Origin: Zygnema circumcarinatum
Taxonomy: Eukaryota > Streptophyta > Zygnematophyceae > Zygnematales > Zygnemataceae
NCBI GenBank assembly: GCA_037447605.1
Contig: CM074815.1
Location: 438,241 to 467,628, forward strand
Length of the DNA: 29,388 nucleotides
Reading direction: 5' to 3'
Shown here: piece by piece, positions 1-9,579 of the stretch
Layout: each line of letters opens with the position of its first letter
Position numbering within the stretch: position 1 is the first letter of the stretch
Translations under genes and position numbers: made by a program
The notes under the pieces: generated by a model
Seen by the model: the letters and a program-made list of their open reading frames with translations, nothing else
The model's database searches: none
What the model was told of the DNA's origin: nothing

Positions 1-51
1 GGGAAAGAGAGAGAGAAAGAGAGAGAGAACCTTTAATAGAACTCCTATAAC

Positions 52-715
52 TTAACTCCCAAAGACTCCCCACCTCGACCACAAACCCTAAACCCTATAC
101 TCTTTACCCCTAACCCTAACCGTACCCCTAAACCATAATCCCTAACCCTAATCCTACACCTAACCCTAAACCTTAAACTCTCAACCCTAAACCGCGTGTC
201 CTTACCCCAAACCCTAATCCTAACCTTAAACCCTAAACCCAAACCCTAACTCCTAAATCCTTAAACCCTAAACCCGAAACCCTGAACCCTGACTCTTTAC
301 CCCAAACCCTAATCCTAACCCTAAACCATAAACCCTAAACCTGAAACCCTAAACCTGAAACCCTAAACCTGAAACCCTAAACCCCTAAACCCTAACCCTA
401 ATTCTAAACACTACCCCTCAACCCCTAACCCTAAAACCCTAAACCCTAACCCCAGAACCCTAGTCCCTAACCCTAACCCTAAAAACTACCCCTAAACCCC
501 TAACCCTATGACCCTAAACCCTAACCCTAAACACTAACCCTAAATCCTAAACCCTAAACCCCAAACTCTAAACCCTAAACCTTAAACCCCAAACCCCAAA
601 CCCCAAACCCTAAACCCTAAACCCTAAACCCTACACCCTACACCCTACACCCTGCACCCTAAACCCTAAACCCTAACCCTAAACCCTAAACCCTAACACT
701 AACCCTAATCCCCGG
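52..715. repeat. Degenerate CCCTAAA telomere-like block
   Basis: The block is built of CCCTAAA and variants (CCCTAACC, CCCCAAA, CCCTACA, CCTGAAA). Few perfect heptamers run consecutively, so it looks like an old interstitial or subtelomeric tract and not a fresh telomere. It ends about 14 bases from the stop codon of the chloride-channel gene at 729, so it would form that gene's 3' flank. The C-rich strand reads left to right here. The next blocks, from 1184 on, are in the opposite orientation. GA-rich sequence precedes it at the window edge, so the chromosome end is not seen. Confidence 0.9.
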
Positions 716-728
716 TGCTGCTGCTCCT

Positions 729-2771
729 CTACTCCCCCGCCGCGTGGTCGTAGTCTTCGTGCTCGAGCTCGACGTCCATCCAGGGGCGCGCCCTCTGCGG
801 CTTTATGAGCTGGAACTTGCGCGTGTTCGTCAGCATCAGGCTCACCAGGGAGGAGGCCACCACGGGCTGCAGGACCGCCGCCTGACCTGGTATGTATACA
901 TACATACATAGATAGATAGATAGATAGATCCAGGATACAATCGCAGAAAAATACGAAGATCAGAAAATTCAGTAAAAAATATAAATGAATAGATAAAGAC
1001 GACCTGAATTGGACAGATTCAGGTCGATCAAGTTACGAAAATCTGAAGTAAGGTTAAAATTTAAACAGCAAATAGAGTCGAACAGAAAGAAACAGGGCAT
1101 CGAAAGAAGTCGAGGAACAGGAATGGAGGGAAAAACGCAGTCCGTTTTAGGGCTTCAAAGTTTCAAGGCGGACGACTTGCGGCACAGGGTTTAGGGTGAA
1201 GGATTTAAGGTTTAGGGTTTAGAGTGAAGAATTTGAGGGTTTAGGGTGTAGGGTTAAGGATTTAAGGTTCAGGGTTTAGAGTGAAGGATTTAAGGGTTTA
1301 AGGTTTAGGGTTAAGGATTTAAGGGTTTAGGGTTTAGAGTTAAGAATTTAAGGGTTTAGGGTTAAGGATTTAAGGGTTTAGGGTTTAAAGTTTGGGTTTA
1401 AGGGTTAAGGGTTTAGGGTTAAGGACTTAAGGTTTAGGGTTGAAGGGTTTTGGGTTTAGGAGTAAGGGTTTAGGCTTAGGGTTTGGGGTTTAGGGTTTAG
1501 GGTCTACGACTTAGTGTCCGGCAGGCGGGTTTACCGGAGAGCGCTGCGAGGATGAGCGCGGTGCCGAAGGGCGTGCGAGTGATGGCGACGTCGAGGGAGG
1601 CCGCCACGCACATGGTCGCGATGCTCACCTCCAGGAAGGGCAGCCACAGCTGCAGGGGGAGAGGAGGGAAACATGAGATATGCAGGAGAGAGAGAGAGAA
1701 GAGAAGATGGGAGGGGAAGCCACAAAGAAGGAGGAAGGGGAAGGGTCTGAGGTATAGGAAGGCATTAGTCCTCTCTGCCTACGTCACTCCATCCCTCCTC
1801 CCTTTCCTCTCTCCCTTCGCCCCCCGTCCTCCCTCCCTCCCTCCATCCCTCCCTCCCTCCCTCCCTCCCTCCCTCCCACTTTCCCTCTCTTCCGACTTCC
1901 TCACCCCCCCTCCCACCTCCCTGCTTCCTTCCCCCCCTCCCTCTCCCTCCAGCACTCCAACCCGCCTCCATCCCTCCTTCCCTCTGCTTCCTCCTCCTAT
2001 CCACCTTCCTTTCCCTCGCCCTCGCACCCCTTCCCTCTCTCCCTCCCTCCCTCCCGCTACCTCCCCACTTCCTCTGTCACGGCCCCTCTATTATCCTCAC
2101 CACTTAAAAAAAAATAGGGGAGGAGGAAGGGGGGGGGGGGGAGAAAAATCTGAAAAAACGTACCTGCAGAGCAGACCCGATCGCTGCTCCTGTCAGAAAA
2201 AACGGAAAAATAAATCCTCCCCGAAAGCCGCCGTGAATGCTGACGGAAATGGCTACCATCTTGAGCAGGGCCACCATGAGATTTGCCCATGGATCCGTGA
2301 GAGAGTACGGAATCAGTTGCGTTTTGGGCCATATGTGCTTCAGAGGGGTCTCCCCTCTGTCGATTATTGTTTGGATTTCTGCGGGGGAAAAAGAGGGGTG
2401 CAAATGGGGTGTAAACGCTTGTTTGAGAGAGGGGAGAGAGTGAGAAGAGGAGGAGAGGTAGGAATGGAGGGAAGGAGAGAGATGAGGGGGAGTGCAAGGA
2501 TTGTCCTTTCTCTCACTTCCTTAATCCACGCCGGTCACACCCTAGCTTCGCATAGCACTACAAAAAGTGATCGGGGAGAGACAGAGAGAGAGAGAGAGAA
2601 AGAGGGGAGAAGAGCGAATGGCGAGGGGGGAAGAGAGATGGGAAAGAGAGAGAGAGAGAGAAAGCGGGGAGAGAGAACGGGAGGGACAGTCACAGAGAGT
2701 GGAGGAGCCCGAGCGAGAGAAAGAGATCGTGAGCAAGCGAACAAGAAAGAGAGAGAGAGAGTGTGAGAGAG

Positions 2772-2819
<48 letters not shown>

Positions 2820-5468
2820 TTGTTATTACCCCACTCCCCCCAGAAGAAGGTGTGCGGCGCGGCCAGGCCCAGCCCCGCCAGCGCGAGGCCTGCCAGCGTG
2901 GCGGCGCCGATCTGGCTCCGCTTCAAGCGCGCCGCGTCGACCACCGCGCGGAGGGCCTTGTGGACCTGCGAACCACGGGTTAGGGTTTAGGGTTTAGGGT
3001 TTAGGGGTTAGGGTTTAGGGTTTAGGGTTTAGGGGTTAGGGTTTAGGGTTTAGGAGTTAGGGTAGAGAGTTTAGGGTTTAGGGTTTAGGGTGGAGGGGTA
3101 AGGGTTTAGGCCTAGGGCCCAGGCCCAGGCCCAGGCCCAGGGCCCAGGGCCCAGGCCCAGGGCCCAGGCCCAGGCCCAGGGCCCAGGGCCCAGGCCCAGG
3201 GCCCAGGGCCCAGGGCCCAGGCCCAGGGCCCAGGGCCCAGGCCCAGGGCCCAGGGCCCAGGGCCCAGGGCCCAGGGCCCAGGGCCAGGGCCTAGGCCTAG
3301 GGCCAGGGCCTAGGGCCCAGGCCCAGGCCCAGGCCCAGGCCCAGGCCCAGGGCCCAGGCCCAGGCCCAGGCCTAGGGCTTAGGGTTTAGGAGTTTAGGGT
3401 TTAGGATCCTGAAGGTTCAGGGGTTCAGGGTTTAGGTTTAGGGTTTAGGGTTTAGGGTTTAGGGTTTAGGGGTTAGGGTTTAGGGTTTAGGAGTTAGGGT
3501 AGAGAGTTTAGGGTTTAGGGTTTAGGGTGGAGGGGTAAGGGTTTAGGGTTTAGGGTTTAGGGGTTAGGGTTTAGGGTTTAGGGTTTAGGGGTTAGGGTTT
3601 AGGGTTTAGGAGTTAGGGTAGAGGGTTTAGGGTGGAGGGGTAAGGGTTTAGGGTTTAGGGTTTAGGGTTTAGGGGTTAGGGTTTAGGGTTTAGGAGTTAG
3701 GGTAGAGGGTTTAGGGTTTAGGGTTTAGGGTGGAGGGGTAAGGGTTTAGGGTTTAGGGTTTAGGGTTTAGGGTTTAGGGGTTAGGGTTTAGGGTTTAGGG
3801 TGGAGGGGTAAGGGTTAGGATTTAGGGTTTAGGGGTTAGGGTTTAGGGTTTAGGAGTTAGGGTAGAGGGTTTAGGGTTTAGGGTTTAGGGTTTAGGGGTT
3901 AGGGTTTAGGGTTTAGGGTTTAGGAGTTAGGAGTTTAGGGTTTAGGAGTTAGGAGTAGAGGTTTAGGGTTTAGGGTTTAGGTTTAGGGGTTAGGAGTTTA
4001 GGGTTTAGGGTTTAGGGTTTAGGGTTTAGGGGTTAGGGTTTAGGGTTTAGGGTTTAGGGGTTAGGGTTTAGGGTTTAGGAGTTAGGGTAGAGGGTTTAGG
4101 GTTTAGGGTTTAGGGTGGAGGGGTAAGGGTTAGGATTTAGGGTTTAGGGGTTAGGGTTTAGGGTTTAGGAGTTAGGGTAGAGGGTTTAGGGTTTAGGGTT
4201 TAGGGTTTAGGGGTTAGGGTTTAGGGTTTAGGGTTTAGGGGTTAGGGTTTAGGGTTTAGGAGTTAGGGTAGAGGGTTTAGGGTTTAGGGTTTAGGGTGGA
4301 GGGGTTAGGGTTTAGGGTTTACGATTTTAAGGTTCAGGGGTTTAGGGTTTAGGGTTTAGGATCTGAAGGTTCAGGGGTTTAGGGTTTAGGGTTTAGGATC
4401 TGAAGGTTCAGGGGTTCAGGGTTTAGGGTTTAGGATCTGAAGGTTCAGGGGTTTAGGGTTTAGCGTTTAGGATCTGAAGGTTCAGGGGTTTAGGGTTTAG
4501 GGTCTGAAGGTTCAGGGATTTAGGGTTTAGGGTTTAGGATCTGACGGTTCAGGGGTTTAGGGTTTAGGGTTTAGGATCTGAAGGTTCAGGGATTTAGGGT
4601 TTAGGGTTTAGGATCTGAAGGCTCAGGGGTTTAGGGTTTAGGGTTTAGGATCTGAAGGTTCAGGGGTTTAGGGTTTAGGGTTTAGGATCTGAAGGTTCAG
4701 GGGTTTAGGGTTTAGGGTTTAGGATCTGAAGGTTCAGGGGTTAGGGTTTAGGGTTTAGGATCTGAAGGTTCAGGGGTTTAGGGTTTAGGGTTTAGGATCT
4801 GAAGGTTCAGGGGTTTAGGGTTTAGGGTTTAGGATCTGAAGGTTCAGGGATTTAGGGTTTAGGGTTTAGGATCTGAAGATTCAGGGATTTAGGGTTTAGG
4901 GTTTAGGATCTGAAGGTTCAGGGGTTTACAGTTTTGGGGTTAGGGTGTAGGGTTTTGGTTAAGAGTTTTAGGGTGGTTAGGGTTGATTTTCGGTTGGTCT
5001 TGTTTGGTTTTTCAGGGATTTAAGGGGTTGTAGGGTTTTCTTCAGGGTCGTCTTTGGAGTTTTAATAGTTTTTAGTGCTTTTAAGCGTTTTTCAGATGGT
5101 TTTTAGGCCTCCCTGCGGTTCTTTATTTTTTTCTAACAATGACCAAATGACCCAACGAACTCGATGTTATTATGATGAAAACCTCCCAAAATGATAAGCT
5201 ATGTTAACTTTATCAAACGGATATATCTCGATAAAGTCAAGAACCCCCCCACCTTGAGGAAGACCACGGCTGCCGCCGCCCCCACCGCCCCCAGAGCCGC
5301 CCCCTGGACCAGGTGCAGTGCATGGGGCCGGCCCAGGTCCACCTTGAACTCCCAAATCTCGCCGAGGGGCTCCCCGATCAACACATGGAACAGCGTGCAG
5401 CAGATGGTGCCGGAGAACACGGAGTAGCTGATGGCTTCGAAGTATTCCACTCCCATGCGGTGACCGAC
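729..5468 (-). CDS. CLC-family chloride channel/transporter, C-terminal half
   Basis: Five exons on the minus strand join in phase: 5468-5253, 2965-2830, 2378-2164, 1649-1535 and 886-729 (TAG stop). All have GT donors and AG acceptors. They encode about 279 residues resembling the C-terminal half of prokaryote-type CLC proteins (voltage-gated chloride channel family, PF00654). Visible family features are the helix with VEYFEAISYSVFSG, then APHTFFWGEWEIQTI, the GFRGGFIFPFFLTGAAIG pore-type segment (a GxFxP-like ion-binding motif), and ITRTPFGTALILAALSG near the end. Several segments are hydrophobic, so it is an integral membrane protein that should move chloride or a related anion across a membrane. 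No CBS domain follows; the protein ends in a short acidic tail. The N-terminal half, about 200 residues in the family, is not found upstream: the sequence from 5480 to 9340 is satellite. This may be an assembly loss, a very long intron, or a broken gene. The GFRGG pattern suggests a bacterial/YfeO-like branch (inference). Confidence 0.85.
892..929. repeat. TACA/GATA microsatellite
   Basis: A short (TACA)n then (GATA)n tract lies directly upstream of the last chloride-channel exon in the sense of the gene. It supplies the sequence just before the 3' splice site at 888-887. Confidence 0.85.
1184..1513. repeat. Degenerate TTTAGGG block inside a chloride-channel intron
   Basis: Telomere-like TTTAGGG with frequent insertions such as AAGGATTTAAGGGT. 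It occupies much of the intron between exons 1649-1535 and 886-729 and ends about 20 bases from the donor at 1534. Its orientation is opposite to the block at 52-715. Confidence 0.9.
1780..2090. repeat. CCCTCC polypyrimidine tract in an intron
   Basis: Nearly pure C/T sequence on the plus strand with a perfect (CCCT)n core near 1831-1876. It lies in the chloride-channel intron 1650-2163. Long open frames across it, on both strands, are low-complexity artefacts. Confidence 0.85.
2577..2817. repeat. GA-rich microsatellite in an intron
   Basis: Purine-only (GA)n with interruptions, perfect from about 2779 to 2815. It lies in the chloride-channel intron 2379-2829. In the sense of the gene it is a CT tract, about 200-440 bases upstream of the 3' splice site. 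Confidence 0.85.
2978..3110. repeat. TTTAGGG telomere-like repeat, first segment
   Basis: Runs of TTTAGGG broken by TTTAGGGG, TTAGGAG and GTAGAGAG words. It begins about 12 bases upstream, in gene sense, of the exon starting at 2965, so the 3' splice site sits at the edge of the array. Confidence 0.9.
3111..3378. repeat. AGGCCC/AGGGCCC tandem array
   Basis: About 268 bases made almost only of AGGCCC (6 bp) and AGGGCCC (7 bp) units in mixed order. It is embedded between telomere-like blocks; the junctions at both ends are CCTAGGG words intermediate between TTTAGGG and GGGCCC. The GGGCCC core is self-complementary, so either strand could form many small hairpins. Confidence 0.9.
3379..4319. 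repeat. Telomere-like higher-order repeat with TTAGGAGTTAGGGTAGAG words
   Basis: Clusters of three to five TTTAGGG units alternate with TTTAGGGG, TTAGGAG and GTAGAG(A/G)G, giving a repeated longer block typical of unequal exchange or replication slippage in an old telomere-derived tract. It is still inside the 2.3-kb chloride-channel intron 2966-5252. Confidence 0.9.
4320..4927. repeat. 37-bp composite repeat: GGATCTGAAGGTTCAGG plus telomere units
   Basis: About 16 tandem copies. Each has a unique part reading GGATCTGAAGGTTCAGG followed by two to three TTTAGGG units. Starts at 4359, 4396, 4433 and 4470 are exactly 37 bases apart; some copies are one heptamer shorter. Point variants (GACGG, GGCTC, GATTC) mark single copies. 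It lies in the chloride-channel intron; the remaining intron up to 5252 is T-rich unique sequence with no feature seen. Confidence 0.92.
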
Positions 5469-5589
5469 CTGCTCATTCATGCAAAGCAGATAATTGGATT
5501 GTAGTAAAAGAAAATTGCGTTGGTGGGTTTTGAGTTTTTGAAAATTTGAGTTTTGGGTTTTATGTTTTTAGTTTTGAATCTTGAGTTGC

Positions 5590-5664
5590 GAGTTTTGAGT
5601 TTTGAGTTTTGAGTTTTGAGTTTTGAGTTTTGAGTTTTGAGTTTTGAGTTTTGAGTTTTGAGTT
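5590..5664. repeat. TTTTGAG heptamer array
   Basis: About 11 nearly perfect copies of TTTTGAG follow less regular copies from 5528. The unit length equals that of the plant telomere repeat although the sequence differs. It lies upstream, in gene sense, of the chloride-channel exon starting at 5468. Confidence 0.9.
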
Positions 5665-5726
5665 TGGGGTTTTATCCGGCAGGTCTGGACTAGAAAGTGG
5701 ACGTGACTGAGAAGGCAGGAGGCAAG

Positions 5727-6735
5727 TGGGGTAGGGGGAAGTGGGAGTAGAAGGGGTAGGAGGGGTAGTGGGGTAGGGGGAAGTGGGAGTAGAAGGGGTA
5801 GGAGGGGTAGTGGGGTAGGGGGAAGTGGGAGTAGAAGGGGTAGGAGGGGTAGTGGGGTAGGGGGAAGTGGGAGTAGAAGGGGTAGGAGGGGTAGTGGGGG
5901 TAGGGGGGAAGTGGGAGTAGAAGGGGTAGGAGGGGTAGTGGGGTAGGGGGAAGTGGGAGTAGAAGGGGTAGGAGGGAGTGGAGGGAGGGGAGGGAGAAGG
6001 GGTAGGAGGGAGTGGAGGGAGGGGAGGGAGTGGAGGGAGAAGGGGTAGGAGGGAGTGGAGGGGGAGGGGAGAAAGAAGGGGTAGGAGGGAGTGGAGGGAG
6101 GGGAGGGAAGAAGAGGTAGGAGGGGTAGGAGGGAGGGGAGGGAGTGGAGGGAGTGGAGGGAGAAGGGGTAGGAGGGAGTGGAGGGAGTGGAGGGAGTGGA
6201 GAAAGTGGAGGGAGAAGGGGTAGGAGGGAGTGGAGGGAGGGGAGAAAGAAGGGGTAGGAGGGGTAGTGGGGTAGGGGGAAGTGGGAGTAGAAGGGGTAGG
6301 AGGGAGTGGAGGGAGGGGAGGGAGTGGAGGGAGTGGAGGGAGAAGGGGTAGGAGGGAGTGGAGGGAGGGGAGAAAGAAGGGGTAGGAGGGAGTGGAGGGA
6401 GGGGAGGGAGAAGGGGTAGGAGGGAGTGGAGGGAGGGGAGAAAGAAGGGGTAGGAGGGAGTGGAGGGAGGGGAGAAGTGGGAGAGAAGGGGTAGGAGGGG
6501 TAGTGGAGGGAGGGGAGGGAGTGGAGGTAGAAGGGGTAGGAGGGAGTGGGGAGGGAGGGGAGGGAGAAGGGGTAGGAGGGAGTGGAGGGAGGGGAGAAGG
6601 GGAAGGGGTAGGAGGGAGGGGAGGGAGAAGGGAGGGAGAAGGGGTAGGAGGGAGTGGAGGGAGGGGGGAAGTGGGAGTAGAAGGGGTAGGAGGGGTAGTG
6701 GGGGTAGGGGGGAAGTGGGAGTAGAAGGGGTAGGG
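5727..6735. repeat. G-rich 42-bp minisatellite and derivatives
   Basis: A unit containing GGGGGAAGTGGGAGTAGAAG recurs at exactly 42-base spacing (5737, 5779, 5821, 5863). It degrades into GGAGGGAGGGGAGGGAG and GAAGGGGTAGGAGGGAG sub-blocks and returns as the original unit near 6265 and 6665-6720. The plus strand has almost no C. Open frames rich in Gly/Arg/Glu here are repeat artefacts. Confidence 0.9.
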
Positions 6736-8992
6736 GGTAGGGGGTAGGAGTGAGGGGGTAGGGGGGTAGGGGGGTAGGGTGTAGGGGGTCGGGGTGAGGG
6801 GGTAGGGGTGAGGGAGTAGGGGTTAAGGGGGTAGGGGTTAGGGTGTAGGGGGTAGGTGGGTAGGGGGGTAGGAGTGAGGGGGTAGGGGTGAGGGAGTAGG
6901 GGTTGAGTAGGGGTTAAGGGGTTAGGGTGTAGGGGGTAGGGGGGTAGGGGGGTAGGAGTGAGGGGTAGGGGGTAGGGGGTAGGGGGTAGGAGTGAGGGGT
7001 AGGGGGTAGGGGGTAGGAGTGAGGGGTAGGGGGTAGGAGTGAGGGGGTAGGGGTGAGGGAGTAGGGGTTAAGGGGTAGGGGTTAGGGTGTAGGGGGTAGG
7101 TGGGTAGGGGGGTAGGAGTGAGGGGGTAGGGGTGGGGTGAGGGATTAGGGGTTAAGGGGGTAGGGGTTAGGGTGTAGGGGGTTGGTGGGTAGGGAGGTAG
7201 GAGTGAGGGGGTAGGGGGGTAGGGGGGTAGGGTGTAGGGGGTTGGTGGGTAGGGGTAGGGGTGAGGGAGTACGGGTTAGGAGTGGGGGGTAGGGGTGAGG
7301 GATTAGGGGTTAAGGGGGTAGGGGTTAGGGTGTAGGGGGTTGTGGGTAGGGAGGTAGGAGTGAGGGGGTAGGGGGGTAGGGGGGTAGGGTGTAGGGGGTA
7401 GGTGGGTAGGGGGGTAGGAGTGAGGGGGGGTGAGGGGGTAGGGGTGAGGGATTAGGGGTTAAGGGGGTAGGGGTTAGGGTGTAGGGGGTTGGTGGGTAGG
7501 GAGGTAGGAGTGAGGGGGTAGGGGGGTAGGGGGGTAGGGTGGGGGGTCGGTGGGGGGGTAGGGGTGAGGGATTAGGGGTTAAGGGGGTAGGGATTAGGGT
7601 GTAGGGGGTTGGTGGGTAGGGAGGTAGGAGTGAGGGGGTAGGGGTGAGGGAGTAGGGGTTAAGGGGGTAGGGGTTAGGGTGTAGGGGGTAGGTGGGTAGG
7701 GGGGTAGGGTCTAGGGGTTTAGGGTGTAGGGGGTAGGGGTTAGGGGCTAGGGTGTAGGGGTGTAGGGGGTAGGGGCTAGGGGTTAGGAGTGAGGGGGTAG
7801 GGGTGAGGGATTAGGGGGGAAGGGGGTAGGGGTTAGGGTGGAGGGGGTTGGTGGGTAGGGAGGTAGGAGTGAGGGGTAGGGGTGAGGGGTAGGGGTGAGG
7901 GGTAGGGGTGAGGGATTAGGGGTTAAGGGGGTAGGGGTTAGGGTGTAGGGGGTAGGTGGGTAGGGGGGTAGGAGTAGGGGGTAGGGGTGAGGGGGTAGGG
8001 GTGAGGGATTAGGGGTTAAGGGGGTAGGGGTTAGGGTGTAGGGGGTTGGTGGGTAGGGAGGTAGGTGAGGGGTGAGGGGGTAGGGGGGTGGGGGGGGAGG
8101 GTGTAGGGGGACGGGGGGGGGGAAGGGGGTAGGAGTGAGGGGGTAGGGGTGAGGGATTAGGGGTTAAGGGGGTAGGGGTTAGGGTGTAGGGGGTAGGTGG
8201 GTAGGGGGGTAGGAGTGAGGGGGTAGGGGTGAGGGGGTAGGGGTGAGGGATTAGGGGTTAAGGGGGTAGGGGTTAGGGTGTAGGGGGTAGGTGGGTAGGG
8301 AGGTAGGAGTGAGGGGGAAGGGGGTGAGGGTTGTAGGGAGTAGGGGGTCGGTGTGGGGGTAGGGGTGAGGTACGGGTTAGGGGTAGGGATAGGAGTGGGG
8401 GTAGGTGGGTAGAAGGGGTAGGAGTGCGGGGGGTGGGGGTGAGGGGAGTGAGGGGTTGAAGAGCTCGGGGGTTAGAGTATAGGGGTAGGGGTAGGGGGTA
8501 GGAGTGAGGGAAGTGGTGAGGGAGTAGGGTTTATGGGGGTTAGGGGTTGGGGTGTAGAGGGTAGGTGGATAGGGGGTTAGGAGTGAGGGGGAAGGGGTGA
8601 GGGAGTAGGGGTTAAGGGGATACGGGTGAGAAGGTAGGGGGTAGGTGGGTAGGGGGGTAGGAGTGAGGGGGTAGGGGTGAGGGAGTAGGGGTTGAAGAGC
8701 TCGGGGTTAGAGTATAGGGGGTAGGGGGGTAGGGGGGGTGGGAGTGAGGGGGAAGGGGTGAGGGAGTAGGGTTTATGGGGGTTAGGGGTTGGGGTGTAGA
8801 GGGTAAGTGGATAGGGGGGTAGAAGTGAGGGGGAAGGGGTGAGGGAGTAGGGCTTAGGGGGGTAGGGGTGAGGGAGTAGGAGTTAAGGGGGTAGGGGTGT
8901 AGGGGGGTAGGAGTGAGGGGGTAGGGGTGAGGGAGTAGGTGTGTAGGAGTGAGAGGGTAGAGGTTAAGGGGATTAGGGTTAAGGGGGTAGGG
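6736..8992. repeat. G-rich GGGGTAGGGGTGAGGG satellite
   Basis: More than 2.2 kb of GGGGGTAGG, GGGGTGAGG, GGGTTAAGG and GGGTGTAGG words in a loose higher-order pattern of irregular length. The plus strand is nearly free of C; the rare exceptions mark variants, for example the GAAGAGCTCGG word near 8458 and 8693. No gene is visible in it. Runs of four or more G-tracts are continuous, so G-quadruplex potential is high. Confidence 0.9.
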
Positions 8993-9123
8993 GATTAGAG
9001 TGAAGCTTTAGGGTTACAGGGTTAGGAGTCAGGGAAAAGGGTTTAGGGCGAAGGGTTTAGGTGGGAGGAGGAAGGGTGGGGGAGGGGAGAGGCGAGACTA
9101 CGGGGTGTTCAGGGTTGAGGGGC

Positions 9124-9325
9124 GAGAAAGAGATCGTGAAGAAGAGATCAATGCGATGAAACGAGAGGGAGAGGGGAATTGGTGAGAGGGAGGGGGGAAT
9201 GCGAGAGAGAAAAGAGAAACGAGGGAGAGGGAGAGGGAGAAGCAGTGGTGAGAGAGGGATTCGGAGCAAAGTGCGGGTGTGGGTATTTAGGGAGAGAGAG
9301 AGAGCGAATGGGGGAGGGAGGGAGA
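9124..9325. repeat. Purine-rich GA tract
   Basis: GA-rich low-complexity sequence lies just downstream, in minus-strand sense, of the candidate exon 9379-9343. A second purine tract occupies about 9459-9565. No coding feature is supported in either. Confidence 0.75.
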
Positions 9326-9342
9326 GGGGCAGCCACGCTCAC

Positions 9343-9379
9343 CTGCATGGCTCCGGAGGAGCTCGTCCACCTCCGTCAT
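9343..9379 (-). CDS. Candidate first coding exon of a minus-strand gene
   Basis: An ATG at 9379 opens a 37-base frame encoding MTEVDELLRSHAG up to a good donor (CAG then GTGAGC at 9342). An in-frame TAG lies 21-23 bases upstream of the ATG, so the ATG could be a true start. It is on the same strand as the chloride-channel exons. It ends in phase 1 while the first supported chloride-channel exon (5468) starts in phase 0, so the two cannot be joined directly; at least one exon is missing between them. It might instead belong to another gene or be chance. Confidence 0.3.
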
Positions 9380-9579
9380 CGTCTGTTTCCTTGTGCAGCT
9401 CTACGTCGTACGTTACGGATTCCCGTAAAACTGAAAACTGAATGTTCACACAGAGATACAGAGAGAGAGGGGGGAGAGAGAGAGAGAGAGAGGCGCACGG
9501 GGAGTGACGGAGGGGAGGGAAGAGGAGCGAGAGAGAGCGGGAGAAGGAAAGAACGAGAGAGGCGCGTTGAATACGACAA

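Noticed and set aside
1-715. True chromosome end (telomere)
   Set aside because: The heptamers are strongly degenerate, GA-rich sequence lies outside them at the window edge, and a gene lies immediately inside; an interstitial or subtelomeric tract is safer.
1552-2983. Long plus-strand open frames (Arg/Glu/Ser/Pro-rich)
   Set aside because: They cross (CCCT)n and (GA)n tracts and overlap well-supported minus-strand chloride-channel exons.
4320-5980. CRISPR array (37-bp and 42-bp regular units)
   Set aside because: Units are directly tandem with no unique spacers, and the host is eukaryotic.
5978-6747. Gly/Arg/Glu-rich proteins from the G-rich array
   Set aside because: Pure repeat translation in several frames with no family features.
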